Made by a program: the position numbers and the translations under genes. Positions 9,343 to 21,595 of a DNA stretch of 64,000 nt are shown one piece after another. This stretch comes from Callipepla californica brunnescens (taxonomy: Eukaryota > Chordata > Aves > Galliformes > Odontophoridae). Every line of letters begins with the position of its first letter. The first letter of the stretch is position 1. Where the stretch lies: NCBI GenBank assembly GCA_023055505.1, contig JALIRH010000049.1, positions 3,286,001 to 3,350,000 of the forward strand. The letters are read 5' to 3'. The notes under the pieces are model-generated. The model was not told the DNA's origin. It saw nothing but the letters and a program-made list of their open reading frames with translations, and ran no database searches.

Positions 9343-11171
9343 ATGGAGCAATTGATTAAGGTACTCCTTTATTTGTCTAAGGACTATTGTGGCAAGAACG
9401 CTCCTTCTAAGAAGGAGCTTGCTAAATTGCTTTCTACTTTGATGGGGGAGTGCTTTGTTTTTGCCCCCAGGGATGTATTACGTCATGGAAAGTGGGACGA
9501 CATTACGTCTGCCCTAGTCCAACATTCCCTGCGGGATACAAAGACAAAGAAACTGCGGAGCTAAAAACCTGGGGGTTGATACTGGGCGCGCTCAAAGCCG
9601 CTCGGGAGGAAGGAAAGCTTTTGCGTACTGTACGCGATCTTGATGTCCTAGAAATGTTCGCGGGCGGAAAAAGGGGGTGGGCAGGCTCTTCCCCTTCTCC
9701 TCTTTCAGCTGACTACGAGGGGACCGGCTCAGGACCGTGTGCAACGAGCCGTTGTGAGAGAAAGGATGCTGATGTGTTCTCTGATGATGCTGCTGGCATA
9801 ACACCGCCTCCTCAGCCGGATGAGTCTCCACCACCGCCTCGGCTCTCCCCGACGGCCCCACCTCCGTATCCGCCATTATATCCTTCTTTGTCGTCCTCTG
9901 CAGAGGGGCGGGCAGATGATGGTCTCGCTTCTCCTGGTGGGCGGGAGGCGATTGACGATCCAGGGGCGGGAATTGGATGTGGGCGGGGAATGAGAGATCT
10001 GGAGGTGGAGCTCGGACGTGAGGGCTGCAATGCTGATTGGCAGGGCGGTGCCTTTCAACGGAGAGACAGAGCACGCCTGCAGCCGTCAGCCACGGATTGG
10101 GCTAAGATTAGGGAAGTTTTAGAAGGAACATCGTTATCAGTGGTGGCAATCCACCCTGTGGTGGTTGGGGAGGAGGGGGGCCCTTTGTGGGTCCCATTAG
10201 ACCCGAAAGGGGTCGCGCGCCTGGTAGAGGCGATTGAGAAGCGGGGCCTAGGATCCCCGATGACAATGAATGCACTGGAGCTCCTAGCGGGCTCGGGACC
10301 ATTACTACCATACGATGTTGAAACACTCATGCGCATCGTTTTAAAGCCAGTTCAATTTACAGTTTGGAAAGAGGAGTGGGTGAGTCAGCTTAAGCGTGTA
10401 TTAACTACCGCTCAGGGAGACCCTGGTCATCCGATCCATGGGTCTGATATTACCCGCCTTACAGGAACTGCAGCGGGACTTTTAACACCACAGGATCAGG
10501 TAGCGCATCTGCGCCCTGGAGAGATGATCGCGGCATCAGATGCTGCTCTGACAGCCTTTAGGAGGTTCGTACGGAGCACAGAACCATACACACCATGGAC
10601 AAATATTACCCAGGGACCAGCAGAATCCTTTCAGGATTTTGCTAACAGGCTCATTAAAGCAGTAGAAGCATCAGACTTACCGAGGGCTGTCCACAACCCA
10701 GTTATACTGGACTGCTTGCACCAGAGATCATCAGAAGGAATTAGGGTTCTTTTGCGTTCAGCCCCCATGAAATTGCATACTCCAGGAGAAGCGATCAAAT
10801 ATGTGATGGATAAAGAAAAGACAAGCTCGATGGAGCAGGTTCAACTCGCCGTGGCAGCCATGACCGTGAATGAGATAGGGAAGCAGGGAGCTGTTAGAGG
10901 CCCGTGCTTCCGATGCGGCCGGCTCGGCCACTTAAAAGCACATTGCACAGCGAATAGCGACATATGTCAGCTATGTGGCAGACGCGGGCATGTAGCACCG
11001 CAGTGCAGAAAATATAATATCAATATGCAGGGAAACGGGGAAGGGAGGGGACCAATGGCCCAGGCCCCCTCCCCAGGACGGCAACGGGGGCCATCGAACG
11101 AGACCCCGCGACCAATGGAAAGGAGTACAATTCACCCACCAAAACATATGATCCGCCTGCCGTGGAATTAA
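9343..11171 (+). pseudogene. gag: gag with a frameshift in matrix, unit 2
   Basis: Gag starts at ATG 9343 with a matrix-like N-terminus (MEQLIKVLLYLSKDYCG). This frame stops at 9562-9564. The homologous continuation (ELKTWGLILGALKAAREE onwards) is in another frame, open from about 9450 to 11171, so a frameshift lies between about 9500 and 9562. Downstream, in that 573-codon frame, are a PPPY late-domain motif within TAPPPYPPLYPSL (about residues 135-147), capsid with a major homology region (about 388-406), and two zinc knuckles (486-499 and 506-519). Matrix targets membrane, PPPY recruits ESCRT partners, capsid forms the shell and nucleocapsid binds RNA. The gene is non-functional as read. 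Confidence 0.92.
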
Positions 11172-11542
11172 TGCTTGATTGTCAGGATCAGCCATTAGTT
11201 AGGGCTTTCGTCTCGTTTGCGGGTTCACTACCTGTGTCATTTCAGGGACCCAGAACTGTGGAGATCACAGTCTTGCTTGATTCAGGAGCGGATGTGACCG
11301 TCATTTTGCTTACTGACTGGCCCACAGAATGGCCATTAGGGAACAATCAGGTTGTTGCTGGAGTTGGGGGCTCCACCAATATGAGAAAGGCCGGGGGTGA
11401 GGTTGAGATTGTGTTGATCAATAGGGATGGAACCTTGGAAAAACCACTCTTGCTCACACCTCTGGTCGCTCTGATCAAAGGTTCACTTCTAGGAAGGGAT
11501 TTTTTGAGGTCTATTGGTGCCCACATTACAAATTTATGCTAA
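11162..11542 (+). pseudogene. pro: Retroviral aspartic protease (pro), unit 2
   Basis: Same 126-codon frame as at 1109-1489, with the LLDSGADVT active-site motif and LLGRDFL. It sits in the -1 frame relative to gag and ends two codons after the A AAT TTA heptamer at 11530-11536. No difference from the other units was found. Confidence 0.88.
11530..11536 (+). promoter_or_regulatory. -1 frameshift heptamer, unit 2
   Basis: A AAT TTA in the pro frame, followed after one codon by TAA at 11540-11542; pol opens at 11536 in the -1 frame. Identical to the site at 1477-1483. Confidence 0.85.
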
Positions 11543-12690
11543 GGGCCACTGTCTGCCAATTGTCTCTCTGTTATGCCATCCCTTTGCGCTGGAAACAGGA
11601 TGCTCATCCTGTTTGGGTGGATCAGTGGCCCCTTCCTAGTGTGAAACTTTCAGCGCTTACCTCTCTTGTTGCTAAAGAATTGGAGTTAGGGCACATCGAA
11701 CCATCTCTTAGTCAGTGGAACACCCCTGTATTTGTTATTAAGAAAAGGTCGGGGGCATTTCGTTTATTGCATGACTTACGTGCTGTTAATACACAGCTTC
11801 TTCCTTTTGGCCCAGTTCAGCAGGGCGGTCCTGTCCTATCAGCCATACCAAAGCAATGGCCAATGGTGGTGATTGATCTCAAGGATTGCTTCTTTTCCAT
11901 TCCATTGGCTGAGCAGGACAGAGAGGCATTTGCATTTACTGTGCCTTGTGTTAATAACAAAAGGCCCGCGGCACGATATCAGTGGCGTGTCCTTCTGCAG
12001 GGTATGGTATGTTCTCCAACTATATGCCAGTTGGTAGTAGGAAGGGTCTTAGAAGACGTTCGCTGTGAATTTCCTCATTGTACCATAGTGCACTATATGG
12101 ACGACCTCCTACTTGCCGCTCCAAGATATTTAGATTTGCATGCGCTTGAGCACAAAGTAATCAGGGCTTTGACCACAGTAGGCTTTACTGTGTCAGAACA
12201 AAAAATACAGAGAGGTCCTGGAGTAGAATACCTAGGCTACAAATTTATTCTTGAAACAGTACGCCCAAGTGGTTTGAATATTCAGCCTAGAATTACAAAC
12301 CTCTGGGATGTGCAGCGTTTTGTTGGGGCCTTGCAGTGGATCAGGAGTGCTCTTGGTATTGCACCCCGTCTAATGAAGCCCCTTTATGATCAGTTAAAAG
12401 GGACTGATCCAAGAGAGCACCGCGAAATGAATGCTGAGATGACTGCTGCTTGGCAGGAGATTCTTCAGTGTTGCATGTACAACTCTCTTGCACGATGGAA
12501 ACCTGAAAAGTCACTCGAGCTGGCGATTTCAAGGTGTCAGGTTGGGGCCTCAGCAATAATAGGCCACACTCTGAACGCAACGCCTAAGCCACTTTGGTGG
12601 TTGTTCTCAGTTCAACCTGTACGGGCTTTTACCCCCTGGCTTGAGGTTCTAGCCGTTTTTCCCGTCTATTTTCAGTACGGACATTTTTGA
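11536..12690 (+). pseudogene. pol: pol part 1: reverse transcriptase, unit 2
   Basis: A 384-codon reverse transcriptase segment with motif A (VVIDLKD), motif B (LLQGM) and YMDD, identical in translation to 1483-2637. It ends at the same TGA, where the connection region changes frame before RNase H. Confidence 0.92.
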
Positions 12691-14096
12691 GAGAACCTGA
12701 TACAATCTATTTGCAGGGAGTTTTTCGTAATGTTCAACCCCTTCCAGAGCCCCTCCTTCTAGCGCTTCAGGCTTATGGGGGGGAAATTGTTTATTCTGAT
12801 TCATTGACAGTCTTTGATGTAGCACAGCCTCTCAGTATTTCGTTGCGGCACCGTGTTTCTCTTGCACCGGTGAAAGGTCCGACCTTGTTTACAGATGCCT
12901 CTTCCACAACTAAGCAAGGAGCTGTTGTGTGGCAAAATTCCAGCAATAAGTGGGAGACCATTGTGTTTACCAATCCTTCTGTCAGCGTTCAATTACTTGA
13001 AGTACAAGCTGTAGCTATGGCTATTGGGTTATGGCACAATATTCCTTGTAATATCGTTACTGACTCAGCATTTGTAGCAAGACTAGTTGCCAGGATGGGC
13101 TATGAAGGTCTTCCAAGTTCTGAAGCGGCCACTCTCTTAGAAGAGGCCTTAGCCAGACGTTCAGCACCAATTGCAATTTTGCATGTGCGCAGCCATTCTG
13201 AGGTACCAGGCTTTTTCACCACAGGTAATGCGGCTGCAGATAAGGCGGCAGGCCTGGCAGTTTTCTCCCTTAGAGCTGCTTACGATCTCCATGCATCACT
13301 GCACATTGGGGCGAACGCATTGGCTCGCACATGTTCGATTCCATTAGCAAAAGCGCGAAGCGTGATACAAGCTTGCCCACATTGTAATTCAGCGCCAGTG
13401 ATCGGAGCAGGAGTTAACCCATGAGGTCTTAAGCCATTACAGATCTGGCAAACTGATTTTACAATTGAACATAGAATGGCACCGTGATCGTGGCTTGCAG
13501 TAACAGTTGACACGGCTTCATCCATGGTTTCAGTCTCTCAGCATGCAAGATCAAATTCTGCTGCTGCCCAGCATCATTGGGCCACAACGATCGCAGTCCT
13601 GGGTCTGCCAGATCAAATTAAGACAGACAATGGTTCCTGCTTTGTTTCAAAGTCTACCAAAGCATGGTTGGAGGCCTGGGGAATATCTCATAGTACGGGT
13701 ATTCCCTACAATTCCCAGGGACAGGCAATTGTTGAGCGTGCGAATCGTCTCATTAAAGACAAAATCCGTACTTTGGGGGAAGGAGAAGGTTATAGAGATG
13801 GTATTCCGGTGAAGAGACAGGCAGAGATCTTGGCAAAAGCCATATATTCGCTTAATCACTTTGAGAGAGGGGACAATAACCGTAGCCCAGTTCATAAGCA
13901 CTGGCAGCCGAAAATGATATCAGAAGGACCTCCAGTGATGGTAAAAACAGAATCAGGGATGTGGGATAAAGGCTGGAATGTATTGGTCTGGGGAAGAGGA
14001 TTCGCAGTGGTTAAACACCAAGAGACAGAGGAAGTGACATGGATACCCTCAAGGAAAATTAAACCTGACATTGCAAATAAAACTAAGAGCAGATAG
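12687..14096 (+). pseudogene. pol: pol part 2: RNase H and integrase with two stops, unit 2
   Basis: RNase H (FTDAS, LLEVQA, VTDSAF, GNAAADK) followed by integrase (HX3H...CPHC, then D, D and E with D-X35-E). In-frame TGA codons at 13422-13424 and 13485-13487 interrupt integrase, exactly as in unit 1. Open pieces are 12687-13424 and 13488-14096. Confidence 0.91.
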
Positions 14097-14145
14097 ACAA
14101 ATGAAATGATAGATACCTTCAGTTTCCTTCCTCTAGGTTCTTCTA

Positions 14146-15183
14146 GTGGGCCGGAAGCGACGGAAGAAAGATCAACAGCCGATATTGGAGGAACCTGCCA
14201 CTTCGGATGTAGATGACCCACTGACCAAAAGTGAATGTGACAATCAAGTGCAAACGTCCCGGAAACACTCAATGTTCGGCCTAATTGTTGCACTGGGTCT
14301 AATTATTACAATTCCATCTGGATTGGGGGTAGTAATGGGACCGCAGCCAGGTAATGTTTGGATAACTTGGGCAAACCAAACAGGTCGCCAGGACTTTTGT
14401 TTAGCCTTACAGTCTGCTACCTCTCCCTTTAGAACTTGTTTAATTGGCATCCCTTTAAGTTACTCTCGGGACCTTCAATTGTTTGAAAAGTATGTTTCTA
14501 ATCTTACAAGATGTAAGGACCTTTTTCATGACACCCCAGCTAATACATCACGTTGCCTCATACAGCTGTTAAATATGACTAACCCTTGGGCCCCAGATGA
14601 GTTGCAGTTACTTGGTTCGGAAGGGGTACCTAACTCACAAGAAACTTGTATTGGATTTGCGGGATGGGGGGTAGAAGGACAGTTAGGGGATCCGGTGTTA
14701 TGGTGGTATTTAAACTCTGCTAACAATCCGTATTGGGATGGCAAAAATAAGCGTCCAACTGTTTATACACTTGTCAACCCCACAGATACAAAGACGTTTT
14801 CTTGGACAGGCCCCTATTGTGGTTATACGGATAATAGAACCCTATATAACCGCCCTAACCCCTTTAATTGGACCTCGCGTTCTACCCTGCCTACGGGAGA
14901 AACGATGAGCTGGAGTTCAGCTTCCTCCTGCAGTGGTAGTGTTAGTATGGGGCCAGATGGGCTGCCAATATGTTGGGGGGTAACAGTACAACACAAATCA
15001 GCTCAAATTTGGGTGGCCCCTAATCACACTGTATATAGTTGCTTCCCATGTAAAAAGGGGGAACGCTCGTGCTCAAAAGATTCCAAGTCATGTTGTTGCA
15101 ACATTACTCAGCCATGGCCTCAGTTTGGCTGGGGATACCCAATTCGAGTGGACGGTGAGGAAGCAGGGAAGTTTTATGGATGA
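14146..15183 (+). pseudogene. env: env surface subunit (SU), unit 2
   Basis: Identical in translation to 4093-5130: charged leader, signal-like segment, Cys-rich SU with eight sequons, and a frameshift before the SU C-terminus. A candidate splice acceptor lies just upstream (14115-14146). Confidence 0.87.
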
Positions 15184-15776
15184 ATGTTTCTAGAGTTTTG
15201 CCACCAGGCGTATTCCTGATATGTGGGGACCGTGCATGGCAAGGTATTCCGGAAAAAGCGGTGGGGGGACCATGTTATTTGGAGAAACTCACTATCTTGT
15301 CACCACAGATGAGAGATTGGGTCCGTATTACAAAGGCTACCCTGCGACATAGAAGAAGATCAATTCACACTTTAACAGAAGACTGCGGGGATGAGGTCCG
15401 GTTGTGGGGTCCAACCGCTCGGATATTTGCCTCCATAATATTTCCAATTGGAACGGCTCACGCATTGAAAGAAATCGAGAGACTAGCCTGCTGGTCAGCT
15501 AAACAGGCAAATGTAACCTCTCAACTGTTATCAGACCTTTTAACTGATGTCGGAAGTATTCGCCACGCAGTACTCCAAAATAGGGCGGCGATTGACTTCT
15601 TGCTGTTAGCTCAGGGTCATGGATGTCAGGATTTAGATGGAATGTGTTGTTTCAACCTTAGCGATCATTCAGAGTCAATGCATAAGAAATTGGAGTGGCT
15701 ACAACGTCACACAGAAAAGATTACCGTTCAGAGTGATCCCTTGGGAGAATGGTTGAGAAACGTCTTTGGGAATTAA
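15180..15776 (+). pseudogene. env: env SU end and TM ectodomain, unit 2
   Basis: Furin-type RHRRRS, fusion-peptide-like segment, LQNRAAIDF stretch and CX6CC, ending at TAA 15774-15776 before the anchor. Identical to 5127-5723. Confidence 0.9.
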
Positions 15777-15950
15777 GCCAGCTGACTGGCACCAATACTC
15801 AAATGGCTAGGAGGATCTTTGTTCACAATTTTGGTAATAATCATGGTTGTACCGTGTGTATTTAGATGCTTACAAGACTGTTTACAGCGAACATTAGATC
15901 AAGCATTCGATCAGAGAATTAGGTATCATAAGGTTAAGGAGAATCTGTAG
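15777..15950 (+). pseudogene. env: env anchor remnant, unit 2
   Basis: Membrane span and short tail in the TM frame after stops at 15774-15776 and 15783-15785, ending at TAG 15948-15950. The following 177 bases lead to the polypurine tract at 16128-16140. Confidence 0.82.
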
Positions 15951-16140
15951 AACTAACGCATGATAGTTTACTAACCGGTAGAAGAAAGATAGTTTGGGAA
16001 ATTGTGGACGCGATGTAACGGGTAAAGGCTTGCACCGAGAGGACAATGGCATGTTTAGGCGTAGACGGGGCTTTCGGGATGTCCGCGGTTAGGGTCCTCT
16101 CGGGTTGTAGTAGATTTGCTTAAGCATGGGGAGGGGGAAA

Positions 16141-16528
16141 TGTAGTTAAGTGAAAAACTTAGAAAGAAGCTGTGGCGGTTACCAGACAGAAATAGGACCC
16201 ACAGGGGCCCCTTGACTCCTGGGAAACCATGGTAACACTATCTTGAAGATGAGAGAAGAAGAACAAGTAAGGCCAAATATGGAGAAGACAAGACATGCCA
16301 CAGATCTATTGGGTAGAGATAACCATAGCATAGGTGATTGGTGGTACTGTGATGAAGAAGGTTGTAAGAAGAGTGTGTTGCTAACAATAAACGCCATTTG
16401 CTGCTCACCGCATCGGTGTATGGATGCAGTCATTTGGCCCGGTCAGGCGGGTCTTGTGCACAGACACTAGAGGGACCGTAAATCGTAGGATACACGTTGG
16501 GAAAGACAACAAAAGGATAAAGGCAACA
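16141..16528 (+). repeat. 3' LTR, unit 2
   Basis: 388 bp, TGTAG to CAACA, matching the unit 1 3' LTR (for example AAGAAGC, TTGGTGG and ACACGTTGGG where the 5' LTR has AAGATGC, TTGGTAG and ACACTTTGGG). It abuts the minisatellite at 16529 with CGGCCCC. Confidence 0.93.
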
Positions 16529-18789
16529 CGGCCCCATTGATTCCTATGGCCCCAATGATTCCTATGGTCCCATTGATCCCTATGGCCCCGTTGAGTTCTA
16601 TGGCCCCGTTGAGTTCTATGGCCCCATTGAGTTCTATGACTCCATTGATTCCTATGGCCCCACTGATTCCTAAGGCCCCATTGATTCCTATGGTCCCATT
16701 GATCCCTAAGGCCTCATTGATCCCTATGGCCACATTGAGTTCTATGGCCCCACTGATCCCTATGGCCCCATTGATTCCTCTGGCCCCATTGATCCCTAAG
16801 GCCCCATTGATTCCTATGGCCTCATTGATTCCTGTGGCCCCACTGATCCCTATGGCTCCATTGATCGCTGTGGCCCCATTGATCCCTATGGCCCCTGTCC
16901 CCATTGATTCCTATGGCCCCATTGATCCCTATGGCCCCATTGAGTTCTACAGCCCCATTGATCCCTATGGCCCCATTGATTCCTATGGCCCCATTGATTC
17001 CTGTGGCCCCATTGATCCCTGTGGCCCCATTGATTCCTATGTCCCCATTGATCCCTGTGGCCCCATTGATCCCTATGGCTCCATTGATCCCTATGGCTAC
17101 ATTGATCCCTATGGCCCCATTGAGATCTATAGCCCCATTGATTCCTATTGCCCCATTGATTCCTATGGTTCCATTGATTCCTGTGGTCCCATTGATCCCT
17201 ATGGCCACATTGATCCCTATGGCTCATTGATTCCTATGGCCCCATTGATCCCTATGGCCCCACTGAATTCTATGGTCCCACTGATTCCTATGGCCCCATT
17301 GATTCCTATGGTCCCATTGATTCCTATGGTCCCATAGATCCCTATGGCCCTATTGAGTTCGATGGCCCCATTGATTCCTATGGTCCCATTGATCCCTAAG
17401 GCCCCATTGAGTTCTATGGCCCCATTGATTCCTATGGTCCCATTGATCCCTAAGGCCCCATTGATTCCTATGGCCCTATTGAGTTCTATGGCCACATTGA
17501 TTCCTACGGCCCCATTGATTCCTGTGGCCCCATTGATCCCCATGGCCCCATTGATCCCTCTGGCTCCATTGATTCCTATGGCCCCATTGATTCCTATAGT
17601 CCCATTGATCGCTGTGGCCCCATTGATCCCTATGGTTTCATTGATTCCTATGGCCCCATTGATTCCTATGGCCCCATTGATCCCTATGGCCCCATTGATG
17701 ACTATGGCCTCATTGATTCCTATGGCCCCATTGATCATTATGTTCTCATTGATTCCTATGGCCCCATTGATTCCTGTGGCCCCATTGATCCCTATGGCTC
17801 CATTGATCCCTATGTCCCCATTGATTCCTATGGCCCCAATGATCCCTATGGCACCATTGATCCCTATGGCCCCATTGATTCCTATGCCCCATTGATTCCT
17901 ATGGCCCCATTGATTCCTATGGCCCCACTGATTCCTATGGTCCCATTGATCCTTGTGGCCACATCGATTCCTATGGCCCCATTGATTCCTATGGCCCCAT
18001 TGATTCCTACGGCCCCATCGATCCCTATGGCCCCATTGATCCCTATTTCCCCATTGATTCCTATGGCCCCCACTGATTCCTATAGTCCCATTGATCGCTG
18101 TGGCCCCATTGATCCCTATGGTTTCATTGATTCCTATGGCCCCATATATTCCTATGGCCCCATTTATCCCTATGTCCCCATTGATGACTATGGCCTCATT
18201 GATACCTATGGCCCCATTGATCACTATGGTCTCATTGATTCCTATGGCCCCATTGATTCCTATGGTCCCACTGAGTTCTATGGCCCCATTGATCCCTATG
18301 GTCCCATTGAATCCTGTGGCCCCATTTATCCCTATGGCCCCACTGAGTTCTGTGGCCTTACTGATTCTGATGGCCCCATTGAGTTCTATGGCCCCACTGA
18401 TCCCTATGGCCCCATTGATCCCTATGGCCCCATGGATCCCTATGGCCCCATTAATTCCTATGGCCCCATTAATCCCTATGGCCCCTTTGAGTTCTATGGC
18501 CGCGTTGATTCCTATGGCCCAATGATCCCTATGGTCCCATTGATTCCTTTGGCCCCATTGAGTTCTATGGCCCCATTTATCCCTATGGCCCCACTGAGTT
18601 CTATGGCCCCACTGATTCCTATGGCCCCATTTATTCCTATGGCCCCACTGATCCCTATTGCCCCATTGATCCCTATGGCCTCATTGATCCCTATTGCCCC
18701 ATTAATTCCTATTGCCCCATTGAGTTCTATGGCCGCATTGATTCCTATGGCCGCATTGATCCCTATGGCCCCATTGATCCCTATGGCCC
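16529..18789 (+). repeat. 18-bp minisatellite S2 between units 2 and 3
   Basis: 2,261 bp, the same length as S1 and the same in all open frames and sequence segments compared, including the odd five-C run (18066-18070) that breaks phase by one base. The composition is as described for S1. Confidence 0.97.
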
Positions 18790-19177
18790 TGTAGTTAAGT
18801 GAAAAACTTAGAAAGATGCTGTGGCGGTTACCAGACAGAAATAGGACCCACAGGGGCCCCTTGACTCCTGGGAAACCATGGTAACACTATCTTGAAGGTG
18901 AGAGAAGATTAACAATTAAGGCCAAATATGGAGAAGACAAGACATGCCACAGATCTATTGGGTAGAGATAACCATAGCATAGGTGATTGGTAGTACTGTG
19001 ATGAAGAAGGTTTTAAGAAGAGTGTGTTGCTGACAATAAACGCCATTTGCTGCTCACCGCATCGGTGTATGGATGCAGTCATTTGGCCCGGTCAGGCGGG
19101 TCTTGTGCACAGACACTAGAGGGACCGTAAATCGTAGGATACACTTTGGGAAAGACAACAAAAGGGTAAAGGCAACA
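18790..19177 (+). repeat. 5' LTR, unit 3
   Basis: Matches the unit 2 5' LTR, with CArG box 18922-18931 and AATAAA 19035-19040. Followed by AA and the primer site at 19180. Confidence 0.93.
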
Positions 19178-19179
19178 AA

Positions 19180-19195
19180 TGGTGACCCCGACGTG
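19180..19195 (+). promoter_or_regulatory. tRNA-Trp-type primer binding site, unit 3
   Basis: TGGTGACCCCGACGTG, two bases after the LTR end, identical to 9127-9142. The leader runs on to 19395. Confidence 0.88.
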
Positions 19196-19395
19196 CCTGC
19201 AAGCCCGTGGAACTGGGTCCACGGAAGGCCGGTAGGGCGACCTCCGCATCGATGCGCCGACGGTAACGGTCGGGCCGAGGTGCCCGTGGCGTCCTGAGCG
19301 CTGAATCGGTCAGCGGCCACGGAAGTCGGGAGCGGTGTGGATACTGCGGTAGGCAGCTAGGCGTTCCTGAATTTGGATATCGGTGCCGTGCCGGT

Positions 19396-21224
19396 ATGGA
19401 GCAATTGATTAAGGTACTCCTTTATTTGTCTAAGGACTATTGTGGCAAGAACGCTCCTTCTAAGAAGGAGCTTGCTAAATTGCTTTCTACTTTGATGGGG
19501 GAGTGCTTTGTTTTTGCCCCCAGGGATGTATTACGTCATGGAAAGTGGGACGACATTACGTCTGCCCTAGTCCAACATTCCCTGCGGGATACAAAGACAA
19601 AGAAACTGCGGAGCTAAAAACCTGGGGGTTGATACTGGGCGCGCTCAAAGCCGCTCGGGAGGAAGGAAAGCTTTTGCGTACTGTACGCGATCTTGATGTC
19701 CTAGAAATGTTCGCGGGCGGAAAAAGGGGGTGGGCAGGCTCTTCCCCTTCTCCTCTTTCAGCTGACTACGAGGGGACCGGCTCAGGACCGTGTGCAACGA
19801 GCCGTTGTGAGAGAAAGGATGCTGATGTGTTCTCTGATGATGCTGCTGGCATAACACCGCCTCCTCAGCCGGATGAGTCTCCACCACCGCCTCGGCTCTC
19901 CCCGACGGCCCCACCTCCGTATCCGCCATTATATCCTTCTTTGTCGTCCTCTGCAGAGGGGCGGGCAGATGATGGTCTCGCTTCTCCTGGTGGGCGGGAG
20001 GCGATTGACGATCCAGGGGCGGGAATTGGATGTGGGCGGGGAATGAGAGATCTGGAGGTGGAGCTCGGACGTGAGGGCTGCAATGCTGATTGGCAGGGCG
20101 GTGCCTTTCAACGGAGAGACAGAGCACGCCTGCAGCCGTCAGCCACGGATTGGGCTAAGATTAGGGAAGTTTTAGAAGGAACATCGTTATCAGTGGTGGC
20201 AATCCACCCTGTGGTGGTTGGGGAGGAGGGGGGCCCTTTGTGGGTCCCATTAGACCCGAAAGGGGTCGCGCGCCTGGTAGAGGCGATTGAGAAGCGGGGC
20301 CTAGGATCCCCGATGACAATGAATGCACTGGAGCTCCTAGCGGGCTCGGGACCATTACTACCATACGATGTTGAAACACTCATGCGCATCGTTTTAAAGC
20401 CAGTTCAATTTACAGTTTGGAAAGAGGAGTGGGTGAGTCAGCTTAAGCGTGTATTAACTACCGCTCAGGGAGACCCTGGTCATCCGATCCATGGGTCTGA
20501 TATTACCCGCCTTACAGGAACTGCAGCGGGACTTTTAACACCACAGGATCAGGTAGCGCATCTGCGCCCTGGAGAGATGATCGCGGCATCAGATGCTGCT
20601 CTGACAGCCTTTAGGAGGTTCGTACGGAGCACAGAACCATACACACCATGGACAAATATTACCCAGGGACCAGCAGAATCCTTTCAGGATTTTGCTAACA
20701 GGCTCATTAAAGCAGTAGAAGCATCAGACTTACCGAGGGCTGTCCACAACCCAGTTATACTGGACTGCTTGCACCAGAGATCATCAGAAGGAATTAGGGT
20801 TCTTTTGCGTTCAGCCCCCATGAAATTGCATACTCCAGGAGAAGCGATCAAATATGTGATGGATAAAGAAAAGACAAGCTCGATGGAGCAGGTTCAACTC
20901 GCCGTGGCAGCCATGACCGTGAATGAGATAGGGAAGCAGGGAGCTGTTAGAGGCCCGTGCTTCCGATGCGGCCGGCTCGGCCACTTAAAAGCACATTGCA
21001 CAGCGAATAGCGACATATGTCAGCTATGTGGCAGACGCGGGCATGTAGCACCGCAGTGCAGAAAATATAATATCAATATGCAGGGAAACGGGGAAGGGAG
21101 GGGACCAATGGCCCAGGCCCCCTCCCCAGGACGGCAACGGGGGCCATCGAACGAGACCCCGCGACCAATGGAAAGGAGTACAATTCACCCACCAAAACAT
21201 ATGATCCGCCTGCCGTGGAATTAA
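19396..21224 (+). pseudogene. gag: gag with a frameshift in matrix, unit 3
   Basis: Same as the unit 2 gag: ATG at 19396, first frame ending at 19615-19617, and the main frame (PPPY, major homology region, two CCHC knuckles) open from about 19503 to 21224. The shared frameshift shows it was present before duplication. Confidence 0.92.
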
Positions 21225-21595
21225 TGCTTGATTGTCAGGATCAGCCATTAGTTAGGGCTTTCGTCTCGTTTGCGGGTTCACTACCTGTGTCATTTCAGGG
21301 ACCCAGAACTGTGGAGATCACAGTCTTGCTTGATTCAGGAGCGGATGTGACCGTCATTTTGCTTACTGACTGGCCCACAGAATGGCCATTAGGGAACAAT
21401 CAGGTTGTTGCTGGAGTTGGGGGCTCCACCAATATGAGAAAGGCCGGGGGTGAGGTTGAGATTGTGTTGATCAATAGGGATGGAACCTTGGAAAAACCAC
21501 TCTTGCTCACACCTCTGGTCGCTCTGATCAAAGGTTCACTTCTAGGAAGGGATTTTTTGAGGTCTATTGGTGCCCACATTACAAATTTATGCTAA
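21215..21595 (+). pseudogene. pro: Retroviral aspartic protease (pro), unit 3
   Basis: Identical in translation to the other two copies, with the LLDSGADVT active site. The heptamer A AAT TTA is at 21583-21589, with the stop at 21593-21595. Confidence 0.88.

Larger units (their letters stand above)
8737..16528 (+). mobile_element. Alpharetrovirus-like provirus, unit 2 (complete LTR to LTR)
   Basis: A full-length 7,792-bp provirus: 5' LTR 8737-9124, primer site, leader, gag, pro, pol, env, polypurine tract and 3' LTR 16141-16528. The left flank TGGCCC and right flank CGGCCC are compatible with a 6-bp target duplication with one change, as expected of alpharetrovirus integrase. Removing the element joins the flanks in perfect 18-bp phase. 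All coding regions carry breaks identical to unit 3 and, where visible, unit 1. Confidence 0.94.

Noticed and set aside
9592..10074. Minus-strand ORF of 160 codons opposite gag
   Set aside because: It is a shadow of the Pro/Gly-rich gag frame, without motifs of its own.
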